NCBI GenBank assembly: GCA_963556195.1
Contig: CAUVYP010001208.1
Span: 992,001-1,056,000, forward strand
Reading direction: 5' to 3'
From: Sepiola atlantica
Taxonomy: Eukaryota > Mollusca > Cephalopoda > Sepiida > Sepiolidae
Length of the DNA: 64,000 nucleotides
Part shown: one piece after another, positions 45,501 to 58,592 of the stretch
Layout: each line of letters opens with the position of its first letter
Position numbering within the stretch: the stretch's first letter is position 1
Notes under the pieces: model-generated
What the model was told of the DNA's origin: nothing
What the model saw: the letters and a program-made list of their open reading frames with translations, nothing else
The model's database searches: none
Program-made: the position numbers and the translations under genes

Positions 45501-48500
45501 AGTGCAGCTCTTGTACTGCCGGAGATATGTCGATACAAACTGAATACGCAAAACATCAACAAAATTTAGCGCGTATTAAAGTTGATATCGCTTTTGTTTA
45601 TAACTTCCACATTTATTCGAATTGTGCAACGAAACTTTGCAGACAGTCTCGAATAGGCTTTTTCTACTGAAGTACCAAGTTTCAGAAGTGCAGCTCTTGT
45701 ACTGCCGGAGATATGTCGATACAAACTGAATACGCAAAACATCAACAAAATTTAGCGCGTTTTAAAGTTGATATCGCTTTTGTTTATAACTTCCACATCT
45801 ATTCGAATTGTGCAACAAAACTTGGCAGACAGTCGCGGAGACACATTTCCTACTGAAGTATTAAGTGTCAGAAGTGCAGCTCTTGTACTGCCGGAGATAT
45901 GTCGATACAAACTGAATACGCAAAACATCAACAAAATTTAGCGCGTTTTAAAGTGGATATGTCTTTTGTTTATAACTTCCACATTTATTCGAATTGTGCA
46001 ACGAAACTTTGCAGACAGTCTCGAATAGGCCCTTACTACTGAAGTACCAAGTTTCAGAAGTGCAGCTCTTGTACTGCCGGAGATATGTCGATACAAACTG
46101 AATACGCAAAACATCAACAAAATTTAGCGCGTTTTAAAGTTGATATCGCTTTTGTTTATAACTTCCATATTTATTCGAATTGTGCAACGAAACTTTGCAG
46201 ACAGTCGCGGATACACATTACTTACTGAAGTACGAAGTTTCAGAAGTGCAGCTCTTGTACTGCCGGAGATATGTCGATACAAACTGAATACGCAAAACAT
46301 CAACAAAATTTAGCGCGTTTTAAAGTTGATATCGCTTTTGTTTATAACTTCAACATTTATTCGAATTGTGCAACGAAACTTTGTAGACAGTCGCGGAGAC
46401 ACATTTCCTACTGAAGTACCAAGTTTCAGAAGTGCAGCTATTGTACTGCCGGAGATATGTCGATACAAACGTAATACGCAAAACATCAACAAAATTTAGC
46501 GCGTTTTAAAGTTGATATCGCTTTTGTTAATAACTTCCACATTTATTCGAATTGTGCAACAAAACTTTGCTGACAGTCGCGGAGACACATGTTCTACTGA
46601 AGTACGAAGTTTCAGAAGTGCAGCTCTTGTACTGCCGGAGATATGTCGATACAAACTGAATACGCAAAACATCAACAAAATTTAGCGCGTTTTAAAGTTG
46701 ATATCGCTTTTGTTTATAACTTCCACATTTATTCGAATTGTGCAACGAAACTTTGCAGACAGTCTCGAATAGGCCCTTACTACTGAAGTACTAAGTTTCA
46801 GAAGTGCAGCTCTTGTACTGCCGGAGATATGTCGATACAAACTGAATACGCAAAACATCAACAAAATTTAGCGCGTTTTAAAGTTGATATCGCTTTTGTT
46901 TATAACTTCCACATTTATTCGAATTGTGCAACGAAACTTTGCAGACAGTCGCGGAGACACATTACTTACTGAAGTACGAAGTTTCAGAAGTGCAGCTCTT
47001 GTACTGCCGGAGATATGTCGATACAAACTGAATACGCAAAACATCAACAAAATTTAGCGCGTTTTAAAGTTGATATCGCTTTTGTTTATAACTTCCACAT
47101 TTATTCGAATTGTGCAACGAAACTTTGTAGACAGTCGCGGAGACACATTTCCTACTGAAGTACCAAGTTTCAGAAGTGCAGCTCTTGTACTGCCGGAGAT
47201 ATGTCGATACAAACTGAATACGCAAAACATCAACAAAATTTAGCGCGTTTTAAAGTTGATATCGCTTTTGTTAATAACTTCCACATTTATTCGAATTGTG
47301 CAACAAAACTTTGCTGACAGTCGCGGAGACACATGTTCTACTGAAGTACGAAGTTTCAGAAGTGCAGCTCCTTTACTGCCGGAGATATGTCGATACAAAC
47401 TGAATACGCAAAACATCAACAAAATTTAGCGCGTTTTAAAGTTGATATCGCTTTTGTTTATAACTTCCACATTTATTCGAATTGTGCAACGAAACTTTGC
47501 AGACAGTCTCGAATAGGCCTTGTCTACTGAAGTACTAAGTTTCAGAAGTGCAGCTCTTGTACTTCCGGAGATCGGTCGATACAAACTGAATACGCAAAAC
47601 ATCAACAAAATTTAGCGCGTTTTAAAGTTGATATCGCTTTTGTGTATAACTTCCACATTTATTCGAATTGTGCAACGAAACTTTGCAGACAGTCTCGAAT
47701 AGGCATTTTCTACTGAAGTACCAAGTTTCAGAAGTGCAGCTCTTGTACTGCCGGAGATATGTCGATACAAACTGAATACGCAAAACATCAACATAATTTA
47801 GCGCGTTTTAAAGTTGATATCGCTTTTGTTTATAACTTCCACATTTATTCGAATTGTGCAACGAAACTTTGCAGACAGTCTCGAATAGGCCTTGTCTACT
47901 AAAGTACCAAGTTTCAGAAGTGCAGCATTTGTACTGCCGAAGATATGTCGATACAAACTGAATACGCAAAACATCAACAAAATTTAGCGCGTTTTAAAGT
48001 TGATATCGCTTTTGTTTATAACTTCCACATTTATTCGAATTGTGCAACGAGACTTTGCAGACAGTCTCAAATAAGCCTTGTCCACTGAAGTACCAAGTTT
48101 CAGAAGTGCAGCTCTTGTACTGCCGGAGATATGTCGATACAAACTGAATACGCAAAACATCAACAAAATTTAGCGCGTTTTAAAGTTGATATCGCTTTTG
48201 TGTATAACTTCCACATTTATTCGAATTGTGCAACGAAACTTTGCAGACAGTCCCGAATGGGCCTTTTCTACTGAAGTACCAAGTTTCAGAAGTGCAGCTC
48301 TTTTACTGCCGGAGATATGTCGATACAAACTGAATACGCAAAACATCAACAAAATTTAGCGCGTTTTAAAGTTGATATCCCTTTTGTTTATAACTTCCAC
48401 ATTTATTCGAATTGTGCAACGAAACTTTGTAGACAGTCGCGGAGACACATTTCCTACTGAAGTACCAAGTTTCAGAAGTGCAGCTTGTGTACTTCCGGAG

Positions 48501-50964
48501 ATATATCGATACAAACTGAATACGCAAAACATCAACAAAATTTAGCGCGTTTTAAAGTTGATATCGCTTTTGTTAATAACTTCCACATTTATTCGAATTG
48601 TGCAACAAAACTTTGCAGACAGTCGCGGAGACACATGTTCTACTGAAGTACGAAGTTTCAGAAGTGCAGCTCTTGTACTGCCGGAGATATGTCGATACAA
48701 ACTGAATACGCAAAACATCAACCAAATTTAGCGCGTTTTAAAGTTGATATCGCTTTTGTTTATAACTTCCACATTTATTCGAATTGTGCAACGAAACTTT
48801 GCAGACAATCTCGAATAGGCCTTGTCTACTGAAGTACTAAGTTTCAGAAGTGCAGCTCTTGTACTTCCGGAGATATGTCGATACAAACTGAATACGCAAA
48901 ACATCAACAAAATTTTGCGCGTTTTAAAGTTGATATCGCTTTTGTTTATAACTTCCACATTTATTCGAATTGTGCAACGAAACTTTGCAGACAGTCTCAA
49001 ATGGGCGTTTTCTACTGAAGTAACAAGTTTCAGAAGTGCAGCTTTTGTACTGCCAGAGATATCGCGATACAAACTGAATACGCAAAACATCAACAAAATT
49101 TAGCGCGTTTTTAAGTTGATATCGCTTTTGTGTATAACTTCCACATTTATTCGAATTGTGCAACGAAACTTTGCAGACAGTCTCGAATAGGCGTTTTCTA
49201 CTGAAGTACCAAGTTTCAGAAGTTCAGCTCTTGTACTGCCGGAGATATGTCGATACAAACTGAATACGCAAAACATCAACAAAATTTAGCGCGTTTTAAA
49301 GTTGATATCGCTTTTGTTAATAACTTCCACATTTATTCGAATTGTGCAACGAAACTTTGCAGACAGTCGGGGAGACACATTTTCTACTGAAGTACCAAGT
49401 TTCAGAAGTGCAGCTCTTGTACTGCCGGAGATATGTCGATACAAACTGAATACGCAAAACATCAACAAAATTTAGCGCGTTTCACAGTTGATATCGCTTT
49501 TGCTTATAACTTCCACATTTATTCGAATTGTGCAACGAAACTGTGCAGACAGTCGCGGAGACCCATGTTCTACTGAAGTACCAAGTTTCAGAAGTGCAGC
49601 TTTTGTACTGCCGGAGATATGTCGATACAAACTGAATACGCAAAACATCAACAAAATTTAACGCGTTTTAAAGTTGATATCGCTTTTGTTTATAACTTCC
49701 ACATTTATTCGAATTGTGCAACGAAACTTTGCAGACAGTCTCGAATAGGCCTTGTCTACTGAAGTACCAAGTTTCAGAAGTGCAGCTCTTGTACTGCCGG
49801 AGATATCTCGATACAAACTGAATACGCAAAACATCAACAAAATTTAGCGCGTTTTAAAGTTGATATCGCTTTTGTTTATAACTTCCACATTTATTCGAAT
49901 TGTGCAACAAAACTTTGCAGACAGTCGCGGAGACACATTTCCTACTGAAGTACCAAGTGTCAGAAGTGCAGATCTTGTACTGCCGGAGATATGTCGATAC
50001 AAACTGAATACGCAAAACATCAACAAAATTTAGCGCGTTTTAAAGTTGATATCGCTTTTGTTTATAACTTCCACATTTATTCGAATTGTTCAACGAAACT
50101 TTGCAGACAGTCTCGAATAGGCCCTTACCACTGAAGTATCAAGTTTCGGAAGTGCAGCTCTTGTACTGCCGGAGATATGTCGATACAAACTGAATACGAA
50201 AAACATCAACAAAATTTAGCGCGTTTTAAAGTTGATATCGCTTTTGTTTATAACTTAAACATTTATTCGAATTGTGCAACGAAACTTTGCAGACAGTCTC
50301 GAATAGGCTTTTTCTACTGAAGTATTAAGTTTCAGAAGTGCAGCTCTTGTACTGCCGGAGATATGTCGATACAAACTGAATACGCAAAACATCAACAAAA
50401 TTTAGCGCGTTTTAAAGTTGATATCGCTTTTGTTAATAACTTCCACATTTATTCGAATTGTGCAACAAAACTTTGCAGACAGTCGCGGAGACACATGTTC
50501 TACTGAAGTACGAAGTTTCAGAAGTGCAGCTCTTGTACTGCCGGAGATATGTCGATACAAACTGAATACGCAAAACATCAACAAAATTTAGCGCGTTTTA
50601 AAGTGTATATCGCTTTTGTTTATAACTTCCACATTTATTCGAATTGTGCAACGAAACTTTGCAGACAGTCTCGAATAGGCTTTTTCTACTGAAGTATTAA
50701 GTTTCAGAAGTGCAGCTCTTGTACTGCCGGAGATATGTCGATACAAACTGAATACGCAAAACATCAACAAAATTTAGCGCGTTTTAAAGTTGATATCGCT
50801 TTTGTTTATAACTCTCACATTTATTCGAATTGTGCAACGAAACTTTGCAGACAGTCGCGGAGACACATTTCCTACTGAAGTACCAAGTTTCAGAAGTGCA
50901 GCTCTTGTACTGCCGGAGATATGTCGATACAAACTTAATACGCAAAACATCAACAAAATTTAGC

Positions 50965-52638
50965 GCGTTTTAAAGTTGATATTGCTTTTGTGTATAACTT
51001 CCACATTTATTGGAATTGTGCAACGAAACTTTGCAGACAGTCCCGAATGGGCCTTTTCTACTGAAGTACCAAGTTTCAGAAGTGCAGCTCTTTTACTGCC
51101 GGAGATATGTCGATACAAACTGAATACGCAAAACATCAACAAAATTTAGCGCGTTTTAAAGTTGATATCGCTTTTGTTTATAACTTCAACATTTATTCGA
51201 ATTGTGACACGAAACTTTGTAGACAGTCGCGGAGACACATTTCCTACTGAAGTACCAAGTTTCAGAAGTGCAGCTCTTGTACTGCCGGAGATATGTCGAT
51301 ACAAACTGAATACGCAAAACATCAACAAAATTTAGCGCGTTTTAAAGTTGATATCGCTTTTGTTAATAACTTCCACATTTATTCGAATTGTGCAACAAAA
51401 CTTTGCTGACAGTCGCGGAGACACATGTTCTACTGAAGTACAGAGTTTCAGAAGTGCAGCTCTTGTACTGCCGGAGATATGTCGATACAAACTGAATACG
51501 CAAAACATCAACAAAATTTAGCGCGTTTTAAAGTTGATATCGCTTTTGTTTATAACTTCCACATTTATTCGAATTGTGCAACGAAACTTTGCAGACAGTC
51601 TCGAATAGGCCTTGTCTACTGAAGTACTAAGTTTCAGAAGTGCAGCTCTTGTACTTCCGGAGATCGGTCGATACAAACTGAATACGCAAAACATCAACAA
51701 AATTTAGCGCGTTTTAAAGTTGATATCGCTTTTGTGTATAACTTCCACATTTATTCGAATTGTGCAACGAAACTTTGCAGACAGTCTCGAATAGGCCTTT
51801 TCTACTGAAGTACCAAGTTTCAGAAGTGCAGCTCTTGTACTGCCGGAGATATGTCGATACAAACTGAATACGCAAAACATCAACATAATTCAGCGCGTTT
51901 TAAAGTTGATATCGCTTTTGTTTATAACTTCCACATTTATTCGAATTGTGCAACGAAACTTTGCAGACAGTCTCGAATAGGCCTTGTCTACTAAAGTACC
52001 AAGTTTCAGAAGTGCAGCCTTTGTACTGCCGAAGATATGTCGATACAAACTGAATACGCAAAACATCAACAAAATTTAGCGCGTTTTAAAGTTGATATCG
52101 CTTTTGTTTATAACTTCCACATTTATTCGAATTGTGCAACGAGACTTTGCAGACAGTCTCGAATAAGCCTTGTCTACTGAAGTACGAAGTTTCAGAAGTG
52201 CAGCTCTTGTACTGCCGGAGATATGTCGATACAAACTGAATACGCAAAACATCAACCAAATTTAGCGCGTTTTAAAGTTGATATCGCTTTTGTTTATAAC
52301 TTCCACATTTATTCGAATTGTGTAACGAAACTTTGCAGACAGTCTCGAATAGGCCTTGTCTACTGAAGTACTAAGTTTCAGAAGTGCAGCTCTTGTACTT
52401 CCGGAGATATGTCGATACAAACTGAATACGCAAAACATCAACAAAATTTTGCGCGTTTTAAAGTTGATATCGCTTTTGTTTATAACTTCCACATTTATTC
52501 GAATTGTGCAACGAAACTTTGCAGACAGTCTCAAATGGGCGTTTTCTACTGAAGTACCAAGTTTCAGAAGTGCAGCTTTTGTACTGCCAGAGATATCGCG
52601 ATACAAACTGAATACGCAAAACATCAACAAAATTTAGC
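50965..52638. repeat. 9-mer module K-G'-E-P-D-F'-C-A1-A2, copy 1 of 3
   Basis: Nine monomers, 1674 bp. Private marks: GAATTGTGACACG in G' (near 51205), GCAGCCTTTGTAC in F', GAATTGTGTAACG in A1 and CTCAAATGGGCG in A2. This module is the part of the large duplication in which two further copies follow immediately, although copy 1 of the large duplication has it only once. Confidence 0.8.
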
Positions 52639-54127
52639 GCGTTTTAAAGTTGATATCGCTTTTGTGTATAACTTCCACATTTATTCGAATTGTGCAACGA
52701 AACTTTGCAGACAGTCCCGAATGGGCCTTTTCTACTGAAGTACCAAGTTTCAGAAGTGCAGCTCTTTTACTGCCGGAGATATGTCGATACAAACTGAATA
52801 CGCAAAACATCAACAAAATTTAGCGCGTTTTAAAGTTGATATCGCTTTTGTTTATAACTTCAACATTTATTCGAATTGTGAAACGAAACTTTGTAGACAG
52901 TCGCGGAGACACATTTTCTTACTGAAGTACCAAGTTTCAGAAGTGCAGCTCTTGTACTGCCGGAGATATGTCGATACAAACTGAATACGCAAAACATCAA
53001 CAAAATTTAGCGCGTTTTAAAGTTGATATCGCTTTTGTTAATAACTTCCACATTTATTCGAATTGTGCAACAAAACTTTGCTGACAGTCGCGGAGACACA
53101 TGTTCTACTGAAGTACGAAGTTTCAGAAGTGCAGCTTTTGTACTGCCGGAGATATGTCGATACAAACTGAATACGCAAAACATCAACAAAATTTAGCGCG
53201 TTTTAAAGTTGATATCGCTTTTGTTTATAACTTCCACATTTATTCGAATTGTGCAACGAAACTTTGCAGACAGTCTCGAATAGGCCTTGTCTACTGAAGT
53301 ACTAAGTTTCAGAAGTGCAGCTCTTGTACTTCCGGAGATCGGTCGATACAAACTGAATACGCAAAACATCAACAAAATTTAGCGCGTTTTAAAGTTGATA
53401 TCGCTTTTGTGTATAACTTCCACATTTATTCGAATTGTGCAACGAAACTTTGCAGAAAGTCTCGAATAGGCCTTGTCTACTAAAGTACCAAGTTTCAGAA
53501 GTGCAGCCTTTGTACTGCCGAAGATATGTCGATACAAACTGAATACGCAAAACATCAACAAAATTTAGCGCGTTTTAAAGTTGATATCGCTTTTGTTTAT
53601 AACTTCCACATTTATTCGAATTGTGCAACGAGACTTTGCAGACAGTCTCGAATAAGCCTTGTCTACTGAAGTACCAAGTTTCAGAAGTGCAGCTCTTGTA
53701 CTGCCGGAGATATGTCGATACAAACTGAATACGCAAAACATCAACCAAATTTAGCGCGTTTTAAAGTTGATATCGCTTTTGTTTATAACTTCCACATTTA
53801 TTCGAATTGTGTAACGAAACTTTGCAGACAGTCTCGAATAGGCCTTGTCTACTGAAGTACTAAGTTTCAGAAGTGCAGCTCTTGTACTTCCGGAGATATG
53901 TCGATACAAACTGAATACGCAAAACATCAACAAAATTTTGCGCGTTTTAAAGTTGATATCGCTTTTGTTTATAACTTCCACATTTATTCGAATTGTGCAA
54001 CGAAACTTTGCAGACAGTCTCAAATGGGCGTTTTCTACTGAAGTACCAAGTTTCAGAAGTGCAGCTTTTGTACTGCCAGAGATATCGCGATACAAACTGA
54101 ATACGCAAAACATCAACAAAATTTAGC
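52639..54127. repeat. 8-mer module K2-G-E-P-D/F'-C-A1-A2, copy 2 of 3
   Basis: This copy has one monomer fewer because D and F' are fused in one hybrid unit (53384-53569). The G unit (52825-53011) is 187 bp with CATTTTCTTACTG and has GAATTGTGAAACG where the other copies have GTGACACG. Total 1489 bp. Confidence 0.8.
53384..53569. repeat. Hybrid D/F' monomer, product of an in-register deletion
   Basis: The head is GTGTATAAC, typical of D; the rest (TAGGCCTTGTCTACTAAAG, GCAGCCTTTGTACTGCCGAAG) is F'. In the neighbouring modules D and F' are separate adjacent monomers, so an exchange between positions about 30 and 100 of D and F' removed exactly one unit length. This is the clearest single record of the mechanism in the window. 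Confidence 0.8.
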
Positions 54128-55801
54128 GCGTTTTAAAGTTGATATCGCTTTTGTGTATAACTTCCACATTTATTCGAATTGTGCAACGAAACTTTGCAGA
54201 CAGTTTCGAATGGGCCTTTTCTACTGAAGTACCAAGTTTCAGAAGTGCAGCTCCTTTACTGCCGGAGATATGTCGATACAAACTGAATACGCAAAACATC
54301 AACAAAATTTAGCGCGTTTTAAAGTTGATATCGCTTTTGTTTATAACTTCAACATTTATTCGAATTGTGACACGAAACCTTGTAGACAGTCGCGGAGACA
54401 CATTTCCTACTGAAGTACCAAGTTTCAGAAGTGCAGCTCTTGTACTGCCGGAGATATGTCGATACAAACTGAATACGCAAAACATCAACAAAATTTAGCG
54501 CGTTTTAAAGTTGATATCGCTTTTGTTAATAACTTCCACATTTATTCGAATTGTGCAACAAAACTTTGCTGACAGTCGCGGAGACACATGTTCTACTGAA
54601 GTACGAAGTTTCAGAAGTGCAGCTCTTGTACTGCCGGAGATATGTCGATACAAACTGAATACGCAAAACATCAACAAAATTTAGCGCGTTTTAAAGTTGA
54701 TATCGCTTTTGTTTATAACTTCCACATTTATTCGAATTGTGCAACGAAACTTTGCAGACAGTCTCGAATAGGCCTTGTCTACTGAAGTACTAAGTTTCAG
54801 AAGTGCAGCTCTTGTACTTCCGGAGATCGGTCGATACAAACTGAATACGCAAAACATCAACAAAATTGAGCGCGTTTTAAAGTTGATATCGCTTTTGTGT
54901 ATAACTTCCACATTTATTCGAATTGTGCAACGAAACTTTGCAGACAGTCTCGAATAGGCCTTTTCTACTGAAGTACCAAGTTTCAGAAGTGCAGCTCTTG
55001 TACTGCCGGAGATATGTCGATACAAACTAAATACGCAAAACATCAACATAATTTAGCGCGTTTTAAAGTTGATATCGCTTTTGTTTATAACTTCCACATT
55101 TATTCGAATTGTGCAACGAAACTTTGCAGACAGTCTCGAATAGGCCTTGTCTACTAAAGTACCAAGTTTCAGAAGTGCAGCCTTTGTACTGCCGAAGATA
55201 TGTCGATACAAACTGAATACGCAAAACATCAACAAAATTTAGCGCGTTTTAAAGTTGATATCGCTTTTGTTTATAACTTCCACATTTATTCGAATTGTGC
55301 AACGAGACTTTGCAGACAGTCTCGAATAAGCCTTGTCTACTGAAGTACGAAGTTTCAGAAGTGCAGCTCTTGTACTGCCGGAGATATGTCGATACAAACT
55401 GAATACGCAAAACATCAACCAAATTTAGCGCGTTTTAAAGTTGATATCGCTTTTGTTTATAACTTCCACATTTATTCGAATTGTGTAACGAAACTTTGCA
55501 GACAGTCTCGAATAGGCCTTGTCTACTGAAGTACTAAGTTTCAGAAGTGCAGCTCTTGTACTTCCGGAGATATGTCGATACAAACTGAATACGCAAAACA
55601 TCAACAAAATTTTGCGCGTTTTAAAGTTGATATCGCTTTTGTTTATAACTTCCACATTTATTCGAATTGTGCAACGAAACTTTGCAGACAGTCTCAAATG
55701 TGCGTTTTCTACTGAAGTACCAAGTTTCAGAAGTGCAGCTTTTGTACTGCCAGAGATATCGCGATACAAACTGAATACGCAAAACATCAACCAAATTTAG
55801 C
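54128..55801. repeat. 9-mer module K-G'-E-P-D-F'-C-A1-A2, copy 3 of 3
   Basis: Nine monomers, 1674 bp, with the same order as 50965-52638. Private changes are GTTTCGAATGGG with CTCCTTTACTG in K, CGAAACCTTGTAG in G' and CTCAAATGTGCG in A2. The P to D junction has AATTGAGCG here (near 54866) as in 22871 but not at 51704, so this copy is closer to the first segmental copy than the adjacent module is. Confidence 0.8.
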
Positions 55802-58592
55802 GCGTTTTAAAGTTGATATCGCTTTTGTGTATAACTTCCACATTTATTCGAATTGTGCAACGAAACTTTGCAGACAGTCTCGAATAGGCGTTTTCTACTG
55901 AAGTACCAAGTTTCAGAAGTGCAGCTCTTGTACTGCTGGAGATATGTCGATACAAACTGAATACGCAAAACATCAACAAAATTTAGCGCGTTTTAAAGTT
56001 GATATCGCTTTTGTTTATAACTTCCACATTTATTCGAATTGTGCAACGAAACTTTGCAGAGAGTCCTGAATGGGCCTTTACTACTGAAGTACCAAGTTTC
56101 AGAAGTGCAGCTCTTGTACTGCCGGAGATATGTCGATACAAACTGAATACGCAAAACATCAACAAAATTTAGCGCGTTTTAAAGTTGATATCGCTTTTGT
56201 TCATAACTTCCACATTTATTCGAATTGTGCAACGAAACTTTGCAGACAGTCGCGGAGACACATTTTCTACTGAAGTACCAAGTTTCAGAAGTGCAGCTCT
56301 TGTACTGCCGGAGATATGTCGATACAAACTGAATACGCAAAACATCAACAAAATTTAGCGCGTTTCAAAGTTGATATCGCTTTTGTTTATAACTTCCACA
56401 TTTATTCGAATTGTGCAACGAAACTGTGCAGACAGTCGCGGAGACCCATGTTCTACTGAAGTACCAAGTTTCAGAAGTGCAGCTTTTGTACTGCCGGAGA
56501 TATGTCGATACAAACTGAATACGCAAAACATCAACAAAATTTAACGCGTTTTAAAGTTGATATCGCTTTTGTTTATAACTTCCACATTTATTCGAATTGT
56601 GCAACGAAACTTTGCAGACAGTCTCGAATAGGCCTTGTCTACTGAAGTACCAAGTTTCAGAAGTGCAGCTCTTGTACTGCCGGAGATATCTCGATACAAA
56701 CTGAATACGCAAAACATCAGCAAAATTTAGCGCGTTTTAAAGTTGATATCGCTTTTGTTTATAACTTCCACATGTATTCGAATTGTGCAACGAAACTTTG
56801 CAGACAGTCGCGGAGACACATTTCCTACTGAAGTACCAAGTGTCAGAAGTGCAGATCTTGTACTGCCGGAGATATGTCGATACAAACTGAATACGCAAAA
56901 CATCAACAAAATTTAGCGCGTTTTAAAGTTGATATCGCTTTTGTTTATAACTTCCACATTTATTCGAATTGTGCAACGAAACTTTGCAGACAGTCTCGAA
57001 TAGGCCCTTACTACTGAAGTACCAAGTTTCGGAAGTGCAGCTCTTGTACTGCCGGAGATATGTCGATACAAACTGAATACGAAAAACATCAACAAAATTT
57101 AGCGCGTTTTAAAGTTGATATCGCTTTTGTTTATAACTTCCACATTTATTCGAATTGTGCAACGAAACTTTGCAGACAGTCGCGGAGACACATTACTTAC
57201 TGAAGTACGAAGTTTCAGAAGTGCAGCTCTTGTACTGCCGGAGATATGTCGATACAAACTGAATACGCAAAACATCAACAAAATTTAGCGCGTTTTAAAG
57301 TTGATATCGCTTTTGTTTATAACTTCCACATTTATTCGAATTGTGCAACGAAACTTTGCAGACAGTCTCAAATAGGCCTTGTCTACTGAAGTACTAAGTT
57401 TCAGAAGTGCAGCTCTTGCACTTCCGGAGATATGTCGATACAAACTGAATACGCAAAACATCAACAAAATTTTGCGCGTTTTAAAGTTGATATCGCTTTT
57501 GTTTATAACTTCCACATTTATTCGAATTGTGCAACGAAACTTTGCAGACAGTCTCAAATGGGCGTTTTGCTACTGAAGTACCAAGTTTCAGAAGTGCAGC
57601 TTTTGTACTGCCAGAGATATCGCGATACAAACTGAATACGCAAAACATCAACAAAATTTAGCGCGTTTTAAAGTTGATATCGCTTTTGTTTATAACTTCC
57701 ACATTTAATTGAATTGTGCAACGAAACTTTGCAGACAGTCCTGAATGGGCCTTTTCTACTGAAGTACAAAGTGTCAGAAGTGCAGCTCTTGTACTGCCGG
57801 AGATATGTCGATACAAACTGAATACGCAATACATCAACAAAATTTAACGCGTTTTAAAGTTGATATCGCTTTTGTTTATAACTTCCACATTTATTCGAAT
57901 TGTGCAACGAAACTTTGCAGACAGTCTCTAATAGGCCTTGTCTACTGAAGTACCAAGTTTCAGAAGTGCAGCTCTTGTACTGCCGGAGATATCTCGATAC
58001 AAACTGAATACGCAAAACATCAGCAAAATTTAGCGCGTTTTAAAGTTGATATCGCTTTTGTTTATAACTTCCACATTTATTCGAATTGTGCCACAAAACT
58101 TTGCAAACAGTCGCGGAGACACATTTCCTACTAAAGTACCAATTGTCAGAAGTGCAGATCTTGTACTGCCGGAGATATGTCGATACAAACTGAATACGCA
58201 AAACATCAACAAAATTTAGCGCGTTTTAAAGTTGATATCGCTTTTGTTTATAACTTCGACATTTATTCGAATTGTGCAACGAAACTTTGCAGACAGTCTC
58301 GAATAGGCGTTTTCTACTGAAGTACCAAGTTTCAGAAGTGCAGCTCTTGTACTGCCGGAGATATGTCGATACAAACTGAATACGCAAAACATCAACAAAA
58401 TTTAGCGCGTTTTAAAGTTGATATCGCTTTTGTTTATAACTTCCACATTTATTCGAATTGTGCAACGAAACTTTGCAGACAGTCCTGAATGGGCCTTTTC
58501 TACTGAAGTACCAAGTTTCAGAAGTGCAGCTCTTGTACTGCCGGAGATATGTCGATACAAACTGAATACGCAAAACATCAACAAAATTTAGC
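55430..58592. repeat. 17-mer HOR, unit 1 (3163 bp)
   Basis: Order A1-A2-N-VK-ENV-H-X-L'-V'-S-A1'-A2'-K*-X*-L'*-N-VK. The A2' unit (57476-57662) has one extra base, which accounts for 3163 bp. K* is marked by CATTTAATTGAATTG and AATACATC, X* by CTCTAATAGG, L'* by GTGCCACAAAAC and TTTGCAAACAG. The first twelve units resemble 23434-25480; the last five appear only in this HOR. Confidence 0.85.

Larger units (their letters stand above)
27155..48732. repeat. Family-1 domain, second occurrence
   Basis: A return to L-V-S-R-K-G-E order. 27899-29758 is an L-V-S-R-K-G-E-P-D-F 10-mer; it is followed by blocks with G2-K2-T-E2, then local tandem amplifications (separate entries), then from 42781 the second copy of the large internal duplication. 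Two regional variants are common here and rare outside: G units with AACTTAAAC instead of AACTTCAAC, and R units with GTTGACATCG instead of GTTGATATCG (27341, 32922, 33666, 35341, 36085, 38317, 39805). These show local spreading of single mutations. Confidence 0.8.
42781..57662. repeat. Large internal segmental duplication, copy 2 (about 14.9 kb)
   Basis: Counterpart of 13390-25480, with the same monomer order and shared private mutations. Differences are whole monomers: four units at 46501-47244 replace seven, one S unit is missing after V' (50035), an E unit (51337-51522) is present that copy 1 lacks, seventeen units (52639-55801) are extra, and an L' unit (56732) is extra. The extra seventeen are themselves a local duplication. 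The right edge falls after A2' at 57662, beyond which the two regions differ. Confidence 0.85.
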
